Positions 37,246-49,478 of a stretch of DNA of 64,000 nucleotides are shown piece after piece. The stretch is taken from positions 124,001-188,000 of the forward strand of contig NW_025955007.1 of NCBI RefSeq assembly GCF_022376445.1. The letters run 5' to 3'. The stretch is from Fomitopsis serialis (taxonomy: Eukaryota > Basidiomycota > Agaricomycetes > Polyporales > Fomitopsidaceae). The notes beneath the pieces are model-generated. The model was not told the origin of the DNA, did no database searches, and saw nothing but the letters and a program-made list of their open reading frames with translations. Every line of letters begins with the position of its first letter. Position 1 is the first letter of the stretch. The translations under genes were made by a program, and so were the position numbers.

Positions 37246-39651
37246 ATGACCTCCTACCTGAGCTCGCTCATCTGGGGCACCTCCCAGGTCGATGATGCAG
37301 TCGGTGAGTATTGCTCTTCTGTGGTGTCAACTTACAGGAGATAACAAGCGGTCATAGACAAGGCGACCTCGGAGCTGCTGCCGTCTGGCACCGAGGACAT
37401 CGCCCTCAGCCTCGAGATCAGCGACCAGATACGATCCAAGTCTGTCTCGCCGAAAGATGCTATGCGTGCTCTCAAGCGTCGTCTGAACCACAAGAATCCT
37501 AATGTGCAACTCCTTGCACTGGGCGTACGTGTGCACCTGCTGCGTATGAAGCGTGACTGACCCTTACTCCCACTTCAGTTGACGATACGTGTGTCAAGAA
37601 CGGCGGCGACCAGTTTCTCCAGGAAGTTGTGACACGCGAGTTCATGGACAATTTCGTCAGCATCCTGAAGATGCCTGCTCTCAACCACGATGTCAAGGAC
37701 AAGATATTGAGGCTCGTCCAGAACTGGGCTCTGGCGTTTGAGGGCAAACCTAGCCTCGGCTATGTCGGTGAGGTCTACAGGACGTTGCAACATGAAGGTC
37801 GGGTTTCGATATCCTCCGCACAACGCGTCATGTTGACAATCATTGAAGGGTTTACGTTCCCTCCACGCGACCCCGCCGCGACTAGTTCTGCCATGGTTGA
37901 CACGCAGACAGCTCCTGAATGGATCGATTCAGATGTTTGTCTGCGCTGTAGAACGCCGTTTACGTTCACGAATCGCAAGCATCACTGCAGGAACTGCGGT
38001 CAGGTCTTTGATCAACAATGCTCGTCGAAGACCCTTCCTCTGCCGCACTTCGGGATAACACAAGAAGTCCGAGTCTGCGACACTTGCTACAACAAGCTGC
38101 ATAAGAAGGCTACCAAGTACGTCCTGTGTCTCTGCATTGAGCTCGAGTTGACCGTTCACTCCAGGAACCACCGTCCTTCTCAGAGTGTGTCTGGCTCTCG
38201 CCATCGTGCGGCCCGGGATCTCTATGATGCAGAACTACACCGAGCCATTCAGCTCTCCCTTGAAGAAGTTGGCGCCGCTGGTGGTCGTCGGCCAGGGTAT
38301 GTTCCGTCCCCTTCATCGTGGCAGTCCTCAGAGCCACCGTTGGTGGACCGCCGTACGCATCCTTCCACTGCGGCATCACGCTCTCAAGAGGAGGAGGAGG
38401 ACCCAGATCTCAAAGCTGCAATTGAGGCCAGTCTACGCGAAGCGAACGCTCCAAGGCCCAGCGCACCGGTCGTCATCGATACGCCTTCACAGGAGCAGCC
38501 TGGTGTTTACAATAACGGGTATGGTTTCCCATCCTCGTATCCTCCCTCGGCAGCGACGCCGAAGCCGAGGGCACCGAGTCTTCCGAACTATGACCTCGAA
38601 CCGTTGGAGGCAGACGCTATCATGACCTTCAACCAAACAGTGGAGCAAGTTCAGACGCAAGGGATTACCGATGTCTCGAGATATCCCGCGGTGACGGAGT
38701 TGTATGACAAGGCGAATGGATTGAGGCCGAAGCTAGCGATGAGCCTGAGTGATACAGGGCGCAAAGAGCGTGCGTGTTTTGATGCTCTACAAAGAGGCCC
38801 ATAGCTGAACACTGTTGTCCCCAGAGTTGCTCCAAGAGATGCACGAGAAACTGTCCCAAGCAGTCAAGCTCTACGACAACCTGCTGACTCAACAAGTCTC
38901 TCGACCAACTTGGCAACAGGCTTCGACGAGCTATCAGCAAGCTAATGGATATACTCCTCAGTATCGAACAGCGGAGCCCGTTTACAGTCAGTGGAATCCA
39001 CCTCAGCCGCAACAGCAGATGTCTCCGGGCCTGCGCAAGCACTCCATTACCTTACCTTAGTCGCGACCAACCGGTCACTAACGGGGCGTATGTAACGTCG
39101 CCTACGGCAGAAACACCGCCTCAACCGATGTATCAACCATCGTACCAATCGCCACAGATGATCACATCTCAGCAACCGTACTCTCACTCGTCGTATGCGC
39201 AGGCTGCACCTGCGAGTCCTGTGCCGGTCACCATCCCCCAGTACGGTGCTCCTCCGCCGGCGCCTCCTACCGCTGTGCCCTACCCACCTCCGACGCCGGC
39301 TCAGCATTTTCCGCCCCTTCCGCACCCCCACCTCAGACTGCGTCCGTCCCGGTTCCTCAAGTCGCATCCCCATCTTCCTCCTCCCCTGCTCTCCAATCGT
39401 CGTTGACGCGGTCCCACACTGTCGCTTCGCACTACCGTCCTTCGGACCAACAGGCGCAAGCGTACATCCACCGACACAGCACGATGTCGCACCCCCAGGA
39501 GCAGTTGCAACAACTGCAGCAGCTCGCGGCGCCGCCTCAGCTGCCTAACTTCCCTGCAGTGCCGACGGGTTCTCCCCAGACGTATGCGGCGTATGGTCAG
39601 CCAATACATGCGGAGCCGGAAAGAAAGGAAGCGTTGTTGATCGACTTGTAA
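37246..39651 (+). CDS. VPS27: ESCRT-0 subunit Vps27 (VHS, FYVE, UIM)
   Basis: Start [22 protein letters not shown] domain over about residues 20-150 ([46 protein letters not shown]), then a FYVE zinc finger ([21 protein letters not shown]...CDTC) that binds PI3P on endosomes. Two ubiquitin-interacting motifs follow ([26 protein letters not shown]), then a helical region ([20 protein letters not shown]) and a long Pro/Gln-rich tail ending EALLIDL, a clathrin-box-like end. It sorts ubiquitinated cargo into multivesicular bodies. One base is lost near 37583 (TTGAC-GATACG inside [10 protein letters not shown]). In the Pro/Gln tail the frame changes near 39020-39060 and returns near 39300; either further base losses or two short introns would explain this. 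Confidence 0.9.
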
Positions 39652-40098
39652 CGGACCATTCTGTACCGCTGTGGATGTATGGTTATATGTATATGGCTGC
39701 TAGACGATGGAGTTCCAACATGTGTTATCTTAGGAATTCGTATGAATTTGAAGCATGGGCGAGTTTGGGCCCTGAGCAACGTAGCATCCCATTCTAGTGC
39801 GTTGCAACGAGAATTATCGCTTGAGGTCAGTTTGTTCAGCCGCGTCAAAAGATATGAACGTAGGCAGGTTGGCCGGGGCTGACAATATGTTACATTGACA
39901 CGAAGCAAACGACGGTGAGGTGGATCAGAATCCATCGGTATCGATTCATGACGTACGCCTACCAGCTCACAGCAGTGGAAATACAGGTGCGAAGATCACT
40001 AAGGCGGGATCACTTACAACATTATATATACACCAGAAATATCATATGAACGACGAATAAACAAAATTGGATGACCGTCCAGTTCCATACAATTCAAG
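39652..40098. other. Gap between convergent VPS27 and VPS35
   Basis: 447 bases of 3' flanking sequence, AT-richer than the genes (for example 40015-40070). AATAAA-like sequence (CGAATAAACAAAA at about 40053) might serve as a polyadenylation signal for VPS27. No gene seen. Confidence 0.4.
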
Positions 40099-43000
40099 CT
40101 ACCGCGCACCGATTCCCATCTTGAGCATAGCACCTACTACGTCGACATCATCCCATCTGGACGCTGCGCTACCCCCCTCGGAGCTTCCCGCACTCTTCTT
40201 TGTCTGGATGTATATGAGCGCATTGCGGAAATGGCGGGTGATCATGTCGGGTGTCTGTACACCCTCCAGCAGCCCTGGTGGCGCACGTTGTGAGGGGTGG
40301 ACGTCGGGAGAAGAGATGTTGTCGATCGAAGAGGTGATAAGGTCAACCAAGCTGTTGACGAATTTCGGTGTCACCTGCGAGTACCCACGACATCAATTGG
40401 CAACACCGCATCAGAGACAACGAGGACTTACAGCAGGTGCACCACGATCGAGATAATACAGGTATTGATCGAGAGTATCACAATACAGCTGCACCGTGAC
40501 GATCTCTTCGATTGCCGAGCTTGCGATACGGAGCGCTTTCTGGAGGCACTCCAAAACACGCTTGCTATCCTGATGAGGATGCTTCGGTTTCCAAGTCAGC
40601 ACCCACAGCTTGAAAACACTGCGCAGGGTTCTCACCGCTTTCTTGACGTTCTCCGCGCCATCCTCCGTCGGCGCCGAAGGTTCTGGATCCTTCGAAGGAG
40701 CCTCCTCGTCGGGAGGTACCTCTTGCCACCAGAGGTGACTGGCGAGGTTGACTGCGGTCGCCTGGTGCGGCTTCTTCAACAGCCTAGCGCCATGCAGAGC
40801 CGCCTTGGTGATGAGGGTGTCATAGTTGTCCTCGCTGAATACCCTTGCACCTTGCAGAGTCCCAATGATAAGGGTGATCGCCTGCAACTGAGCACGGCTT
40901 TCTGAGATACTGTCCTCGTAGACAGAGAACGCGGACACATATAGATCGTACGCAAGGTCTTCGAACCCACACTCGTCGGCGATCTGTGCAGCGAGAAGGA
41001 AGAGTCTAAGCGCAATCGAAGGTGCCTCGACCTGAGTAGCCAGGATGGCAATGAGTTGTCGCGCAAACTTGAGGATGTTGGAGGCTTTGTTACGCCAATC
41101 GTCCTCCTATGAGATACCACGTCAGAGCGGCAGAGATCGCGTTCGCGCGGAAGACGCACCACATGTTCCCTCTTTTTATACCGTCTGCATAGCTTGACGG
41201 CGGCAGTGATAAGGGCTGGGTAGGTATAGCGCATCCGATCTCCACCGGTCTCGAAATGTCTTCGAGCAGTTTGCAGGAGCTGGGGCGCCCAGTCACCAAT
41301 TGAAGGAGCATCAGGATTGTGGGACACATACCTCGAACTGCACGTCCAACGACTCCGCCCGGAACAGATGCACCATTCGCGCCACCCAGCCCTGTTCCTC
41401 TGCCATCTCTTCCCGGTCCGGATGATACACACCTCTTCTTTGCTCCTTCGGTATCGCTTGCGAGCCCAGTAGCATACCTGTGCCATCGGTTTGATCCCGA
41501 ATGAGAACATGACATAGCTCCAGGATTCCGTTGACATCCTCCGGAGTCTCGATGATGGTCTCGTTCTTGAGAACGGACGAGATAAGGGCATGGGCGAGCG
41601 ACCGGCGAGTTTGTAAGGTCTGTACGGCCAGAAGCGGGGTATATTGTTGCAGAGCCAGGAGAGTAAGCACGGACTGGTAGGAGTTGATGGGCGCGGCAAG
41701 CAGAGATGCGAGATTGGCTACGGTCTGCGGTGAGTGTAAGTCAGGACTACGGATGCTGTTAGCATCGTGACAACGTCAGTGGTGAGCGAGGAGTCACCTG
41801 TCTGCGTATTCCTTGATTTTGTCATGGGCGAAACCAAGCACTTGATCCACGTATTCCAGCCGATCGGGGTAGCAGCTCAGGGACAGATTCGTCAGGGACA
41901 CTAGAAGAGCAGTCATATCCTGTATTGAAAGGTCTGGCCGTGCCTGTGGATGCGGCTGAACGTGAGATCATGTCGCAAGGTGTACGAATGCGGCGCACCT
42001 TGATGAGCTCGACAACCTGCTGCCAGAACACTTCAAACAGCTTCACGTCCTCCGGTACACCCCTGAACTTTCGCAGATGCGTCTCCTTCTCCTTCTCCTT
42101 ACCCTTGTCGAGCTTCTCGCCCTCCACCGCCGTTTCCTCTGTGCCGTGTGCTGTACTTGAAGCTGCATCGAAATCCTTCTCCTTGTCGACAACAGGGCTG
42201 GTCGGCGTTGATCCCCAAGCAGCACTCTCCGCAGCGACAGTTTCGGAAGTAGGACTTGACATGCCGTTCGTGTGACCATTCATCCGCAACTTGGCTTTCT
42301 GAACCTTGACCTTCTCCGCAAGTCGGCGCGCAGCAGCCTCCTCTTGCCGTTTCGTCTCCTCGGGGTCCTCGTTCTCTGCTTCACGGGCGGCGTAGGCGGC
42401 AAGGCGGTCAATCAATGCAATGACAATTTGTTTGATGTTGACCTTGGGATGCAGCTGGGCTGTGGCAGACAAGAATGGACCCAGAGTGTGTAGGTGGAAT
42501 TCGTCGGTAAACACCTGCACAACGGTGAACCATGCAATCGAATGTTCAACAATGCACGGCGTACCTGGATTACGACCTCCATCAGGTACTCCTGCGCAAT
42601 GACATCCTTACAGCTGACGACTTGCTGGAGGACGTTTGGCAGGATCATTTGCTGGTATAGATCGAGGTCCACGCCGTCAAGCTGACTGAGACGGACGAGG
42701 TTGGTCCCGACAAGTATACGGAGCTCCTTGCGCTCCATCTCACGCTTCTCGCGGTCTCGCGAATGTCCTTGATGTTGTAGGCGTACCCATAGCTTGTTCA
42801 TCTCGACGAAGTTCGTGAGCACGAAGGAGATAGAGTCCTGGAGGTTGCCTCCGGGGCTGTGCGACACCACTTAAGCTTTCCTACACAACATCAGGAAAAA
42901 AACACGCACCCTGGATCCGTCCCAACTGGTAGATGATCTCTCGTCTGCCCGCTGAGATAGTGTCGCAAGAATAATCCCCTGATAGGGTGCAGAACGCCTC

Positions 43001-43521
43001 GCGACATCTCCATCATGTCCTTCATGATCTCCTTCACCGGCGCGTCGGGGACGGACATGTATACTGAGCCGACAGTGATCATCAAGTAGAGTCGAGGAAC
43101 GATGTTGCCAGCGTATTGCACGAGCTCGTAAAGATCGGCTAGGTGGTGACGACCCTGGGTGTGGGCGTCATATAGATAATTGGATAAGTGACGGAGAGCA
43201 TCGAAAACGGCCATATCTACAGAGGTGTCAGTAGATAAACACTGTGAAGAGAAGCTTGAACGAACACAATTCATAGTACTGCTTCGGGGACAGGGAAGAG
43301 GTGCGTAACTCAGCCAGCATAAGGCTCGCGCTTTTGAGCGCGTCCATGAGCTGGTCAAGCTCCTACGCCAGGTCAGTCAGCTCCGTTTCAGACGATGCAA
43401 GATGTAAGACGCGACGCACTAAATGCCTCTTCATCTGCTGGGTCTGTATCTTGACCGTGCTCAGTGATTCACTGAGCAGCTTACCCTCCTCCGGCACCAT
43501 CGTCTGCGGCGTAGTAGCCAT
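40099..43521 (-). CDS. VPS35: Retromer subunit Vps35
   Basis: Start [20 protein letters not shown] at 43521. The N-terminal Vps26-binding region is plain: [41 protein letters not shown], then [20 protein letters not shown] (the PRLYL-type motif). The rest is alpha-helical repeats ([50 protein letters not shown]) to the C-terminal [18 protein letters not shown]...[15 protein letters not shown]. Vps35 is the scaffold of the retromer cargo-recognition complex that retrieves receptors from endosomes. A charged, Ser/Thr-rich insertion of roughly 110 residues (42050-42380) sits between helical repeats, after [18 protein letters not shown]; a comparable linker occurs in other fungal Vps35. All exons are in frame. 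Confidence 0.93.
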
Positions 43522-44161
43522 CCCGCCTAGTGAACGAGGCGACTTTTGAGAAGTCGCTGCGTCGGTCGCGTAGCAGAGAAGTGGACGGCCAGCAAGATGG
43601 GCCTGGTGAGTTGGACGGTACCGCAGCGGGGGCGACCCGGCTACGTATCCTCAGCTGGCATCCATATTCGGTATTCTTACGCTACGCCTGAGCGCTCGCG
43701 TTGCGGCATTTCTCACGGCGACTGAGACTTCTTTTTTGACGATGCCCACTTGGATGCCTGGCAGCATGTACACAACAGCAAAAATCCAGCTTATGCATGT
43801 CGCCGCCGAGCTCATACCGTTATATTGGATTGCATTGAGATACCAACGAGACCGCCGCATTGCAGTACATGGTAGTACTCGGCGTGAGCCTGAGCTGGCT
43901 TAGACTCTTCCGAGTCTTCGCAGCGTGTCACCAACCCCGCTGCCAGTTCCTCTTAAGTAGCCTCAGGCCGCTCACTCCAGCATGCGTTCCCGGCAGGAGT
44001 CCATGAAATCGTCATAAAGAGTACATCTAACTTGAGTGAAAACCAGCCTCGCATCAAGAAGACAATTGGGAGCATTAATAGACCTTTCAACTAACATACG
44101 GTGCCGCCAAGGCTACTCCCTGTGAGCCACGCTTGTCCATTAGCGCATGCACATTTGAAAA
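43522..44161. other. Gap upstream of VPS35
   Basis: VPS35 promoter and the 3' flank of the next membrane-protein gene. No TATA box and no gene recognised; the 69-codon minus frame at 43651-43860 shows no family features. Confidence 0.35.
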
Positions 44162-45439
44162 TCAACACGTACCACTAGATGGATATTCAGTCCAATCGGT
44201 CCCTGCATGCTCTATACTCAGTTCCGTCACATCTCTCGTTACCGTACCCAGCGAGTCTGTCCGGCGTTGCCTGTTGTCTGCCTTGCTAGGTGTAGCCTCA
44301 CGATCGGCGAAGTCAAGAGTTGGGGCAAATTCCGGCGCCGTTGGTTCCGTGGAAACCCCGCTCCAAATACGAATGATAATCAAGTCAAAAGATACGCCAG
44401 CCAGCTCCAAGCTCTATCATTGCCATCGAATTGACAAATGAGCAGAAGTGAGGCCTCAAAACGAAATAGACCTTACCATGTCCGATGTCCCGTAGTTCCC
44501 ATTCGTCTTAGCTAGTTCGGTAACCAGTGTAATGGCGACTGAGAGCGTGTATAAAAGAGCCGACTCGACGAAGATCCTATTCACTTGTGACAAATTGACC
44601 CTGCCACTGCCTCTCCAGGTCTTCGTGAAGAGCCCTGACGAGAGCTTCTGCATGGACCAGATGCGGTATACCATCAGTCCTGAGGACGTCGCCAATCAAC
44701 ATACGTTCGATGTTGCTGCAACTCTAAGATCACTCACCAGTAGTGATGATGTTGACGGCTAATGACGTGGCGAAGACAGTATGATAGTAAGGTTGTATCT
44801 TTTTTGCGGAGGGTATTGTTGTGGCTTGCTTGAGCTCGAACATGTAGTACACTGCCAACGCAGCACAGACTGCTGCTGCGACCCAGAGAAGCACCGGTAG
44901 AAGCAAGACGACCAATAATCGTTGGTAGATGATCCAGCATCGATATATCTGCCAATTATGTCCTCGTGGGCAAAAGCACTCGAGCGTACTGATCAGCAGT
45001 GGGACGATCCTTACCAAAGCTGCGTCGGAAATCAAGGCTTGAAGATACCACCAAACACTCTAACAAGCCAAACTTATCAGACTACAAACATATAATGAGG
45101 GATAGTGTTTTCGGAGCTCACCCGCATAACATTGATCCAGTTCGAGATATCCTCGAATTCGGCGTTTGCTCCACCAGGTCCCGTGAAGAATACAAAAGCC
45201 ACAAGGTTGTGGTAGAAATTGAAGCATACGTCTATGGTGCCGAAGATAAACAAGGCAATGGCTACCACCATCCATGGCCAACGATTTGAAGCTCGCAACG
45301 TCCGATGGCGCCAAAACCAGGCGTACATGCACGCTGCGAACGTGACGACGTGTATGCCGTACGCTATGCTCTGCATAAACAACGCTGCCAACTGTGCTTC
45401 GGCGATGGGAAACGGCATGCTTTTCGGTGCGGGAAGCAC
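44162..45439 (-). CDS. Seven-helix-type fungal membrane protein
   Basis: Exons 45122-45439, 45015-45059, 44738-44948, 44477-44679 and about 44162-44413; phases agree throughout. Hydrophobic segments: LFMQSIAYGIHVVTFAACMY, WMVVAIALFIFGTIDV, a third around HNLVAFVFFTG, then LISDAALIYRCWIIYQRLLV (typical of this family), VLLWVAAAVCAALAVYYMF, HTVFATSLAVNIITTGLMVY, and SALLYTLSVAITLVTEL. A polar Ser/Thr-rich C-terminal tail follows. The layout matches the large agaricomycete family of uncharacterised multipass proteins; no ligand or activity is known to me. The last exon may splice onward at CTAGTG|GTACGT, so the C-terminal end is approximate. Confidence 0.7.
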
Positions 45440-47164
45440 GAAGAGGAAGCGATGATGTGGGAGGCAAGGAAGTTGAACGCTGGCATAGTCCTTGGGCGCA
45501 TATATGATGTCCGGATGTACACAGCCCCAAATCTGAGAGACTAGTTTCTGTTAGGGACGAGTACTTCCAACAGATGGATTTGCCCGAGCAGCTACTGGAG
45601 GAGTGCTTCTCGTCTGCAGCTATGAGTATCAATCATCACCCACACAACCTGCGACGCGGGCCACACACTGACTGATATGTCCCTGGTATGATTGCAACAA
45701 AAGTGGTTGTTAATCACCGCACTACGCCGCAGCATCCAACACGTCCACCACTGGCAAGAAGCAGTGCGCTAGAGACACGGCAGTCTCCGATGGTGTAGGT
45801 AGCTTACAGTAGTACTGCACAAGTTCTGCAGGCTGCAGATGGTGAACTTGCGGTGAACGCTCCGATGTATAAGAACTTTCTGACATCATCACCTTGAAGC
45901 TTGACAGATCGATTGAGCGCGTATCGCTGTGACGATAGGCTGGCGGTAGCCTGCGAGTGAGCGAGATGCGCAATGCGCCTAAACCATGCGAGCAGATTTC
46001 ACTTTTCTACTGCACGGATCTTGGCAGTGAAGACGCAGACTGCGTGAAAGCAAGGGCTAGCCACCAGGGAGGAGGTGCGTATGAGAGACATCTGCATTTA
46101 TAACTCCGACGCTCTTTCTGAGTGCTTTTCCGGGGCGTAACAGGGCCGCGCGGGGATATGTACTCACCACAACAGACTAGAAGCACCCTCGGGAGTTTCC
46201 CGCTGACAGTGCGCGCAGCCTGTCCGTCCACTGACACCAATCATAGATGCGGCATTCCCAGCGCCCTGGTGAGAGCTCCGAGCCGCAACCCCGTCGGAAT
46301 GCCAACGGCTGTTACAAAATCCGAATGCAAAGTTGGTTGAGCTTGGCAAACGCACCTGTGATCTTAGTAACCATCCATCCCATGTGTCAGACCTAGCCTG
46401 CCGTAGGCAGACCACAATCACGACCTCTTTGACGGGGGGAGGACAGTTGTGTCAGACGTGAGGCGGACGTTGTGCATATCTTGTGTAGGTCGTCAGCCTA
46501 CTTTGTCAGCAGCGATCCAGAGATCATTACGTGTCCGCCACCGACAACACACATGGCATATGTGGCACGATACGGTCCCTGTGGGCGGTTAGTCGAACTT
46601 CTGACCAGTTGTTGGGGACAAGTTCTACGACTCGCGGAATAAGAGTGTTTTGCACTCACGCGCACCGCCCCGAGTAGCACGGTTCAGTCATGAGTCCACA
46701 TAGATGGTCACGTTGAGTCGATTCCCCGTTCCTTATGATCTGATGCTTCCTACGGCGGTGCGAACCTTCTGGGCAGTCAATCGGGTACTCGACTGGCCAG
46801 CTCGGGGCTGAGCATGCTGCAAGAATGCCTCAGACAAGGAACTCCTTCATGTGATTGCGCCCTGTCTATACGATGTTGTCACGGAATCTTGAGCTAGGCA
46901 GTGGCGGGCCCCTGCCTCACTACGCGGCGTGCCTGTCTTTGACCGTATCGATCATGTCTATGCGCGAGCGCAAACCGTCAATGGTTCGTCTAACAATGTG
47001 ATTCAACACATCTAAGTTGATGAAGAGTCATCCAATGATCGTTCCGTGCATGTAAGACCTCATGCTCACCGATTTTGAGAGCTACATTTCCCTGCAAAAC
47101 CTATGTAGATAAGTGCTGTCGTAAGAGCATTAAGTGAACACACAATATCCGGACCCAAACCCGC
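45440..47164. other. Gene-poor stretch of 1.7 kb
   Basis: Promoter side of the membrane-protein gene and the 3' flank of the DUF202 gene. Only short, mutually overlapping open frames; none shows a domain, signal peptide or conserved splice pattern. Confidence 0.35.
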
Positions 47165-47613
47165 TCAAACTTCACTGACCTGAGCTTGGCGCAGCTCACT
47201 CCTCACGACGGCAGTAGTGACGCATGCGCAGCCAACAACTACGAGCGCAACGCCGTGCACATTAGGGCGGAATACCCCTTTCTGTAGATCGGCAACGTGG
47301 CATAATACCGCCAGGTCCCCATCACAAGCGTCGCCACGCCGGTTGTAAGGAGCGTCCCAGCTAGCTGTTGCCCATGCCCGACCTGGCGCTCGTGTTCTGC
47401 TTGGATGTCTGGGGACGCCGGTGCGATTTGCGTCTTGAGGTCCGCCCGTAATCTCTCGAAGCGCTCTACGCCGATGCCGAGTGCAATGAGGCCAAGAGAA
47501 GTGCGCGTCCATGCGAGATATGTTCGCTCGTTTGCTAGATGATCCCGCGCGGTGGAACCTGTGTTTTCGACGCGCCCGTAGCCACGGAAAATGAGGCGGA
47601 TGAGCTTGTTCAT
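47165..47613 (-). CDS. DUF202 family membrane protein
   Basis: Start MNKLIRLIFRGYGRVENTGS, then the DUF202 signature ARDHLANERTYLAWTRTSLG running into a first membrane helix (LIALGIGVERF), a polar loop, a second helix (LLTTGVATLVMGTWRYYATL) and a third (VHGVALVVVGCACVTTAVV). About 149 residues, single exon. The domain occurs in small membrane proteins and at the C-terminus of vacuolar transporter chaperone subunits; by size this is a stand-alone form of unknown function. The frame shifts by one lost base in the G run near 47275 (YRKG|VFRPN). Without correction the protein would lose its third helix. Confidence 0.75.
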
Positions 47614-48136
47614 AAGGGGGTAAAGCAGATGCGCAGAGTTGCTGTAAAGAAGAGAAGCTTCCGTGTGCCGGCAATGACGACGAGCCCTGGATGGTGGGTG
47701 TCAACAAGCAATGTCAACTCGTGACGGTCTCACGAAAACCGGTCGCTTGTGGCGACGGGCGTTCGGTAGAAAATCCCAATATGGCAATGTCTTACATACC
47801 CAAGCCGTCATGCGGCTCCTCGTCGATTCCGCCGTCGTGCGCGACAGCCTCCTCCAATGCCCTCACTCCCCTCTGCATGCGTTCTTCCTATCTTTCTACC
47901 TCCTCGCTATGCAGCATTTCTCCGGGACCACAACTCATAGTCCAGCGTTGGACCTATAGTTCGGGCACCGGGACCATTCTGATGGGATCGCAATCATGTG
48001 CGGCAGCGTGAAGGTCGGCGCCGTCTAGCGTCGCCTTCCTCGGAGTGCTCGGTCGCCTTATAATCAAAGCTGCTTGGACACCCCGACGGTGCCCCGCTCT
48101 TCTGACTTAGAGTTAGGTGTGCGCCATTCCTGCACA
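47614..48136. promoter_or_regulatory. Divergent intergenic region, DUF202 / hydrolase
   Basis: About 520 bases between two start codons pointing away from each other. Pyrimidine-rich runs at 47880-47930. No recognisable operator. Confidence 0.35.
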
Positions 48137-49478
48137 ATGGTCTCCTACGACACCTCGACCATCGTCTTCCGGTATCCCATACTTCCCAGCCCGGGCTCAA
48201 GCTAGTCGCGAAACGCTACGTGCCCAATGGTGCGGTCCCTGCGGGTTTGACTCTGCTCTTTACTCACTGCACCGGATCACGTACGTACTCCAGCCCCTTC
48301 GTTATCCTCCCATTCTCAGCGTGTCTTCGTTGACAGACAAGGAGTCCTGGGAGGTCGTCATCGCTGAGCTACTTCAGCTCAAAGACTCTGCGTTCAACGC
48401 GCCCGTCGTGCGCGAGGCGTGGTCCGTCGACTGGCAGAGCCATGGCGAAGCTGCGACTGTGAACGAGAACATTCTGAAGATCGACACTGAGGGCCTTTGT
48501 ACGTCCCCATCTTATACTTCGAGGTTGTCCATCTGATCCTTCTTCAGCTGTAACAGAGTATGCCGCCGGTCTCCGTGCCCTTGTTTGTTCAGAGCACCTC
48601 TCTGGACACCAACTCGTAGCCATCGGACACTCTGCGGGAGTGACTGCCATGTACGTTGGGGTCATATCAACGTGCACACCGCACTGATAAAGCATTGCCA
48701 GACTGCTTTCTACGCTCTCATTGCCATCCGACAAGACGCCCTATCGCGCTGTTGTTTTCATGGAGCCCTCCCTTGTCACGCGCGACGCGTTCAACAAGCA
48801 CGGCGTCAACAGGAAGGCAGCACTGGAGATGATGTACAAGGCTATGGAAGCGCGCAAGGATACGTGGAACAGCCGCGAGGAGGCCCTTGCGTACTTCAAG
48901 GAGCGCCTCCCTTGGAAGATGTGGGATCCACGGATCCTCGAGTTACTTGCGGTTCGTTTCTTAGGCTTATCCACCATGTCTCTGTTGACAATGCACGGCA
49001 GCGCCATGGCCTCAAGGAAGTCCGTGGGCGGGAGAACGGCGAGGATGTGACCAAAGTCAGTTTGGCGTGTACGACATTGCAAGAGAAGAAGGCCTTCGCG
49101 GACACCGAACCGCACTTCACCGCGACCGAGCGAATTGGCACGCTCGATCCCCAAATCGAGGTACATTGCATTCTCGGCGAACGATCAGACGTGGTGTGCG
49201 TGCGATGTTCTCTTGAGTCCTCACGTATATTACTCACTTGTTTATAAATGTCTTTCAGCCCGAAGTACTGCCACGACTCCATTTTAGAGCTACGCAAAGT
49301 CACGTCCATACAGTATGTTCAGCGAGCCGGGCATTTTGTGCGTATTCGGACGTTTATCTGGCATTACTTTACATCTGACTTGTGAGCGTCCCAGGCCCTA
49401 CAAGAGAACCCGGATGGTCTAGCAGCGTGCATTGCAAATGTCTTGAGAAGTCTTGCTAGCGCGCGCTCAAAACTATAA
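48137..49478 (+). CDS. Alpha/beta hydrolase
   Basis: Start MVSYDTSTIVFRYPILPSPG. The frame then needs one extra base at 48193-48195 (CCGGGCTC for CCGGGGCTC) to reach GLKLVAKRYVPNGAVPAGL. Hallmarks of the fold: LTLLFTHCTGSHKESWE (oxyanion-side HC-G motif), WSVDWQSHGEAA, the nucleophile elbow AIGHSAGVTAM (Ser), the strand AVVFMEPSL, and a C-terminal QYVQRAGHF carrying the likely catalytic His. Several introns of 50-60 bases; the end is SLASARSKL. The arrangement (E-W-VD--HG--A--N) is shared by a fungal hydrolase group of unknown substrate; some members sit in secondary-metabolite clusters, but no such cluster is visible here. Confidence 0.75.
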
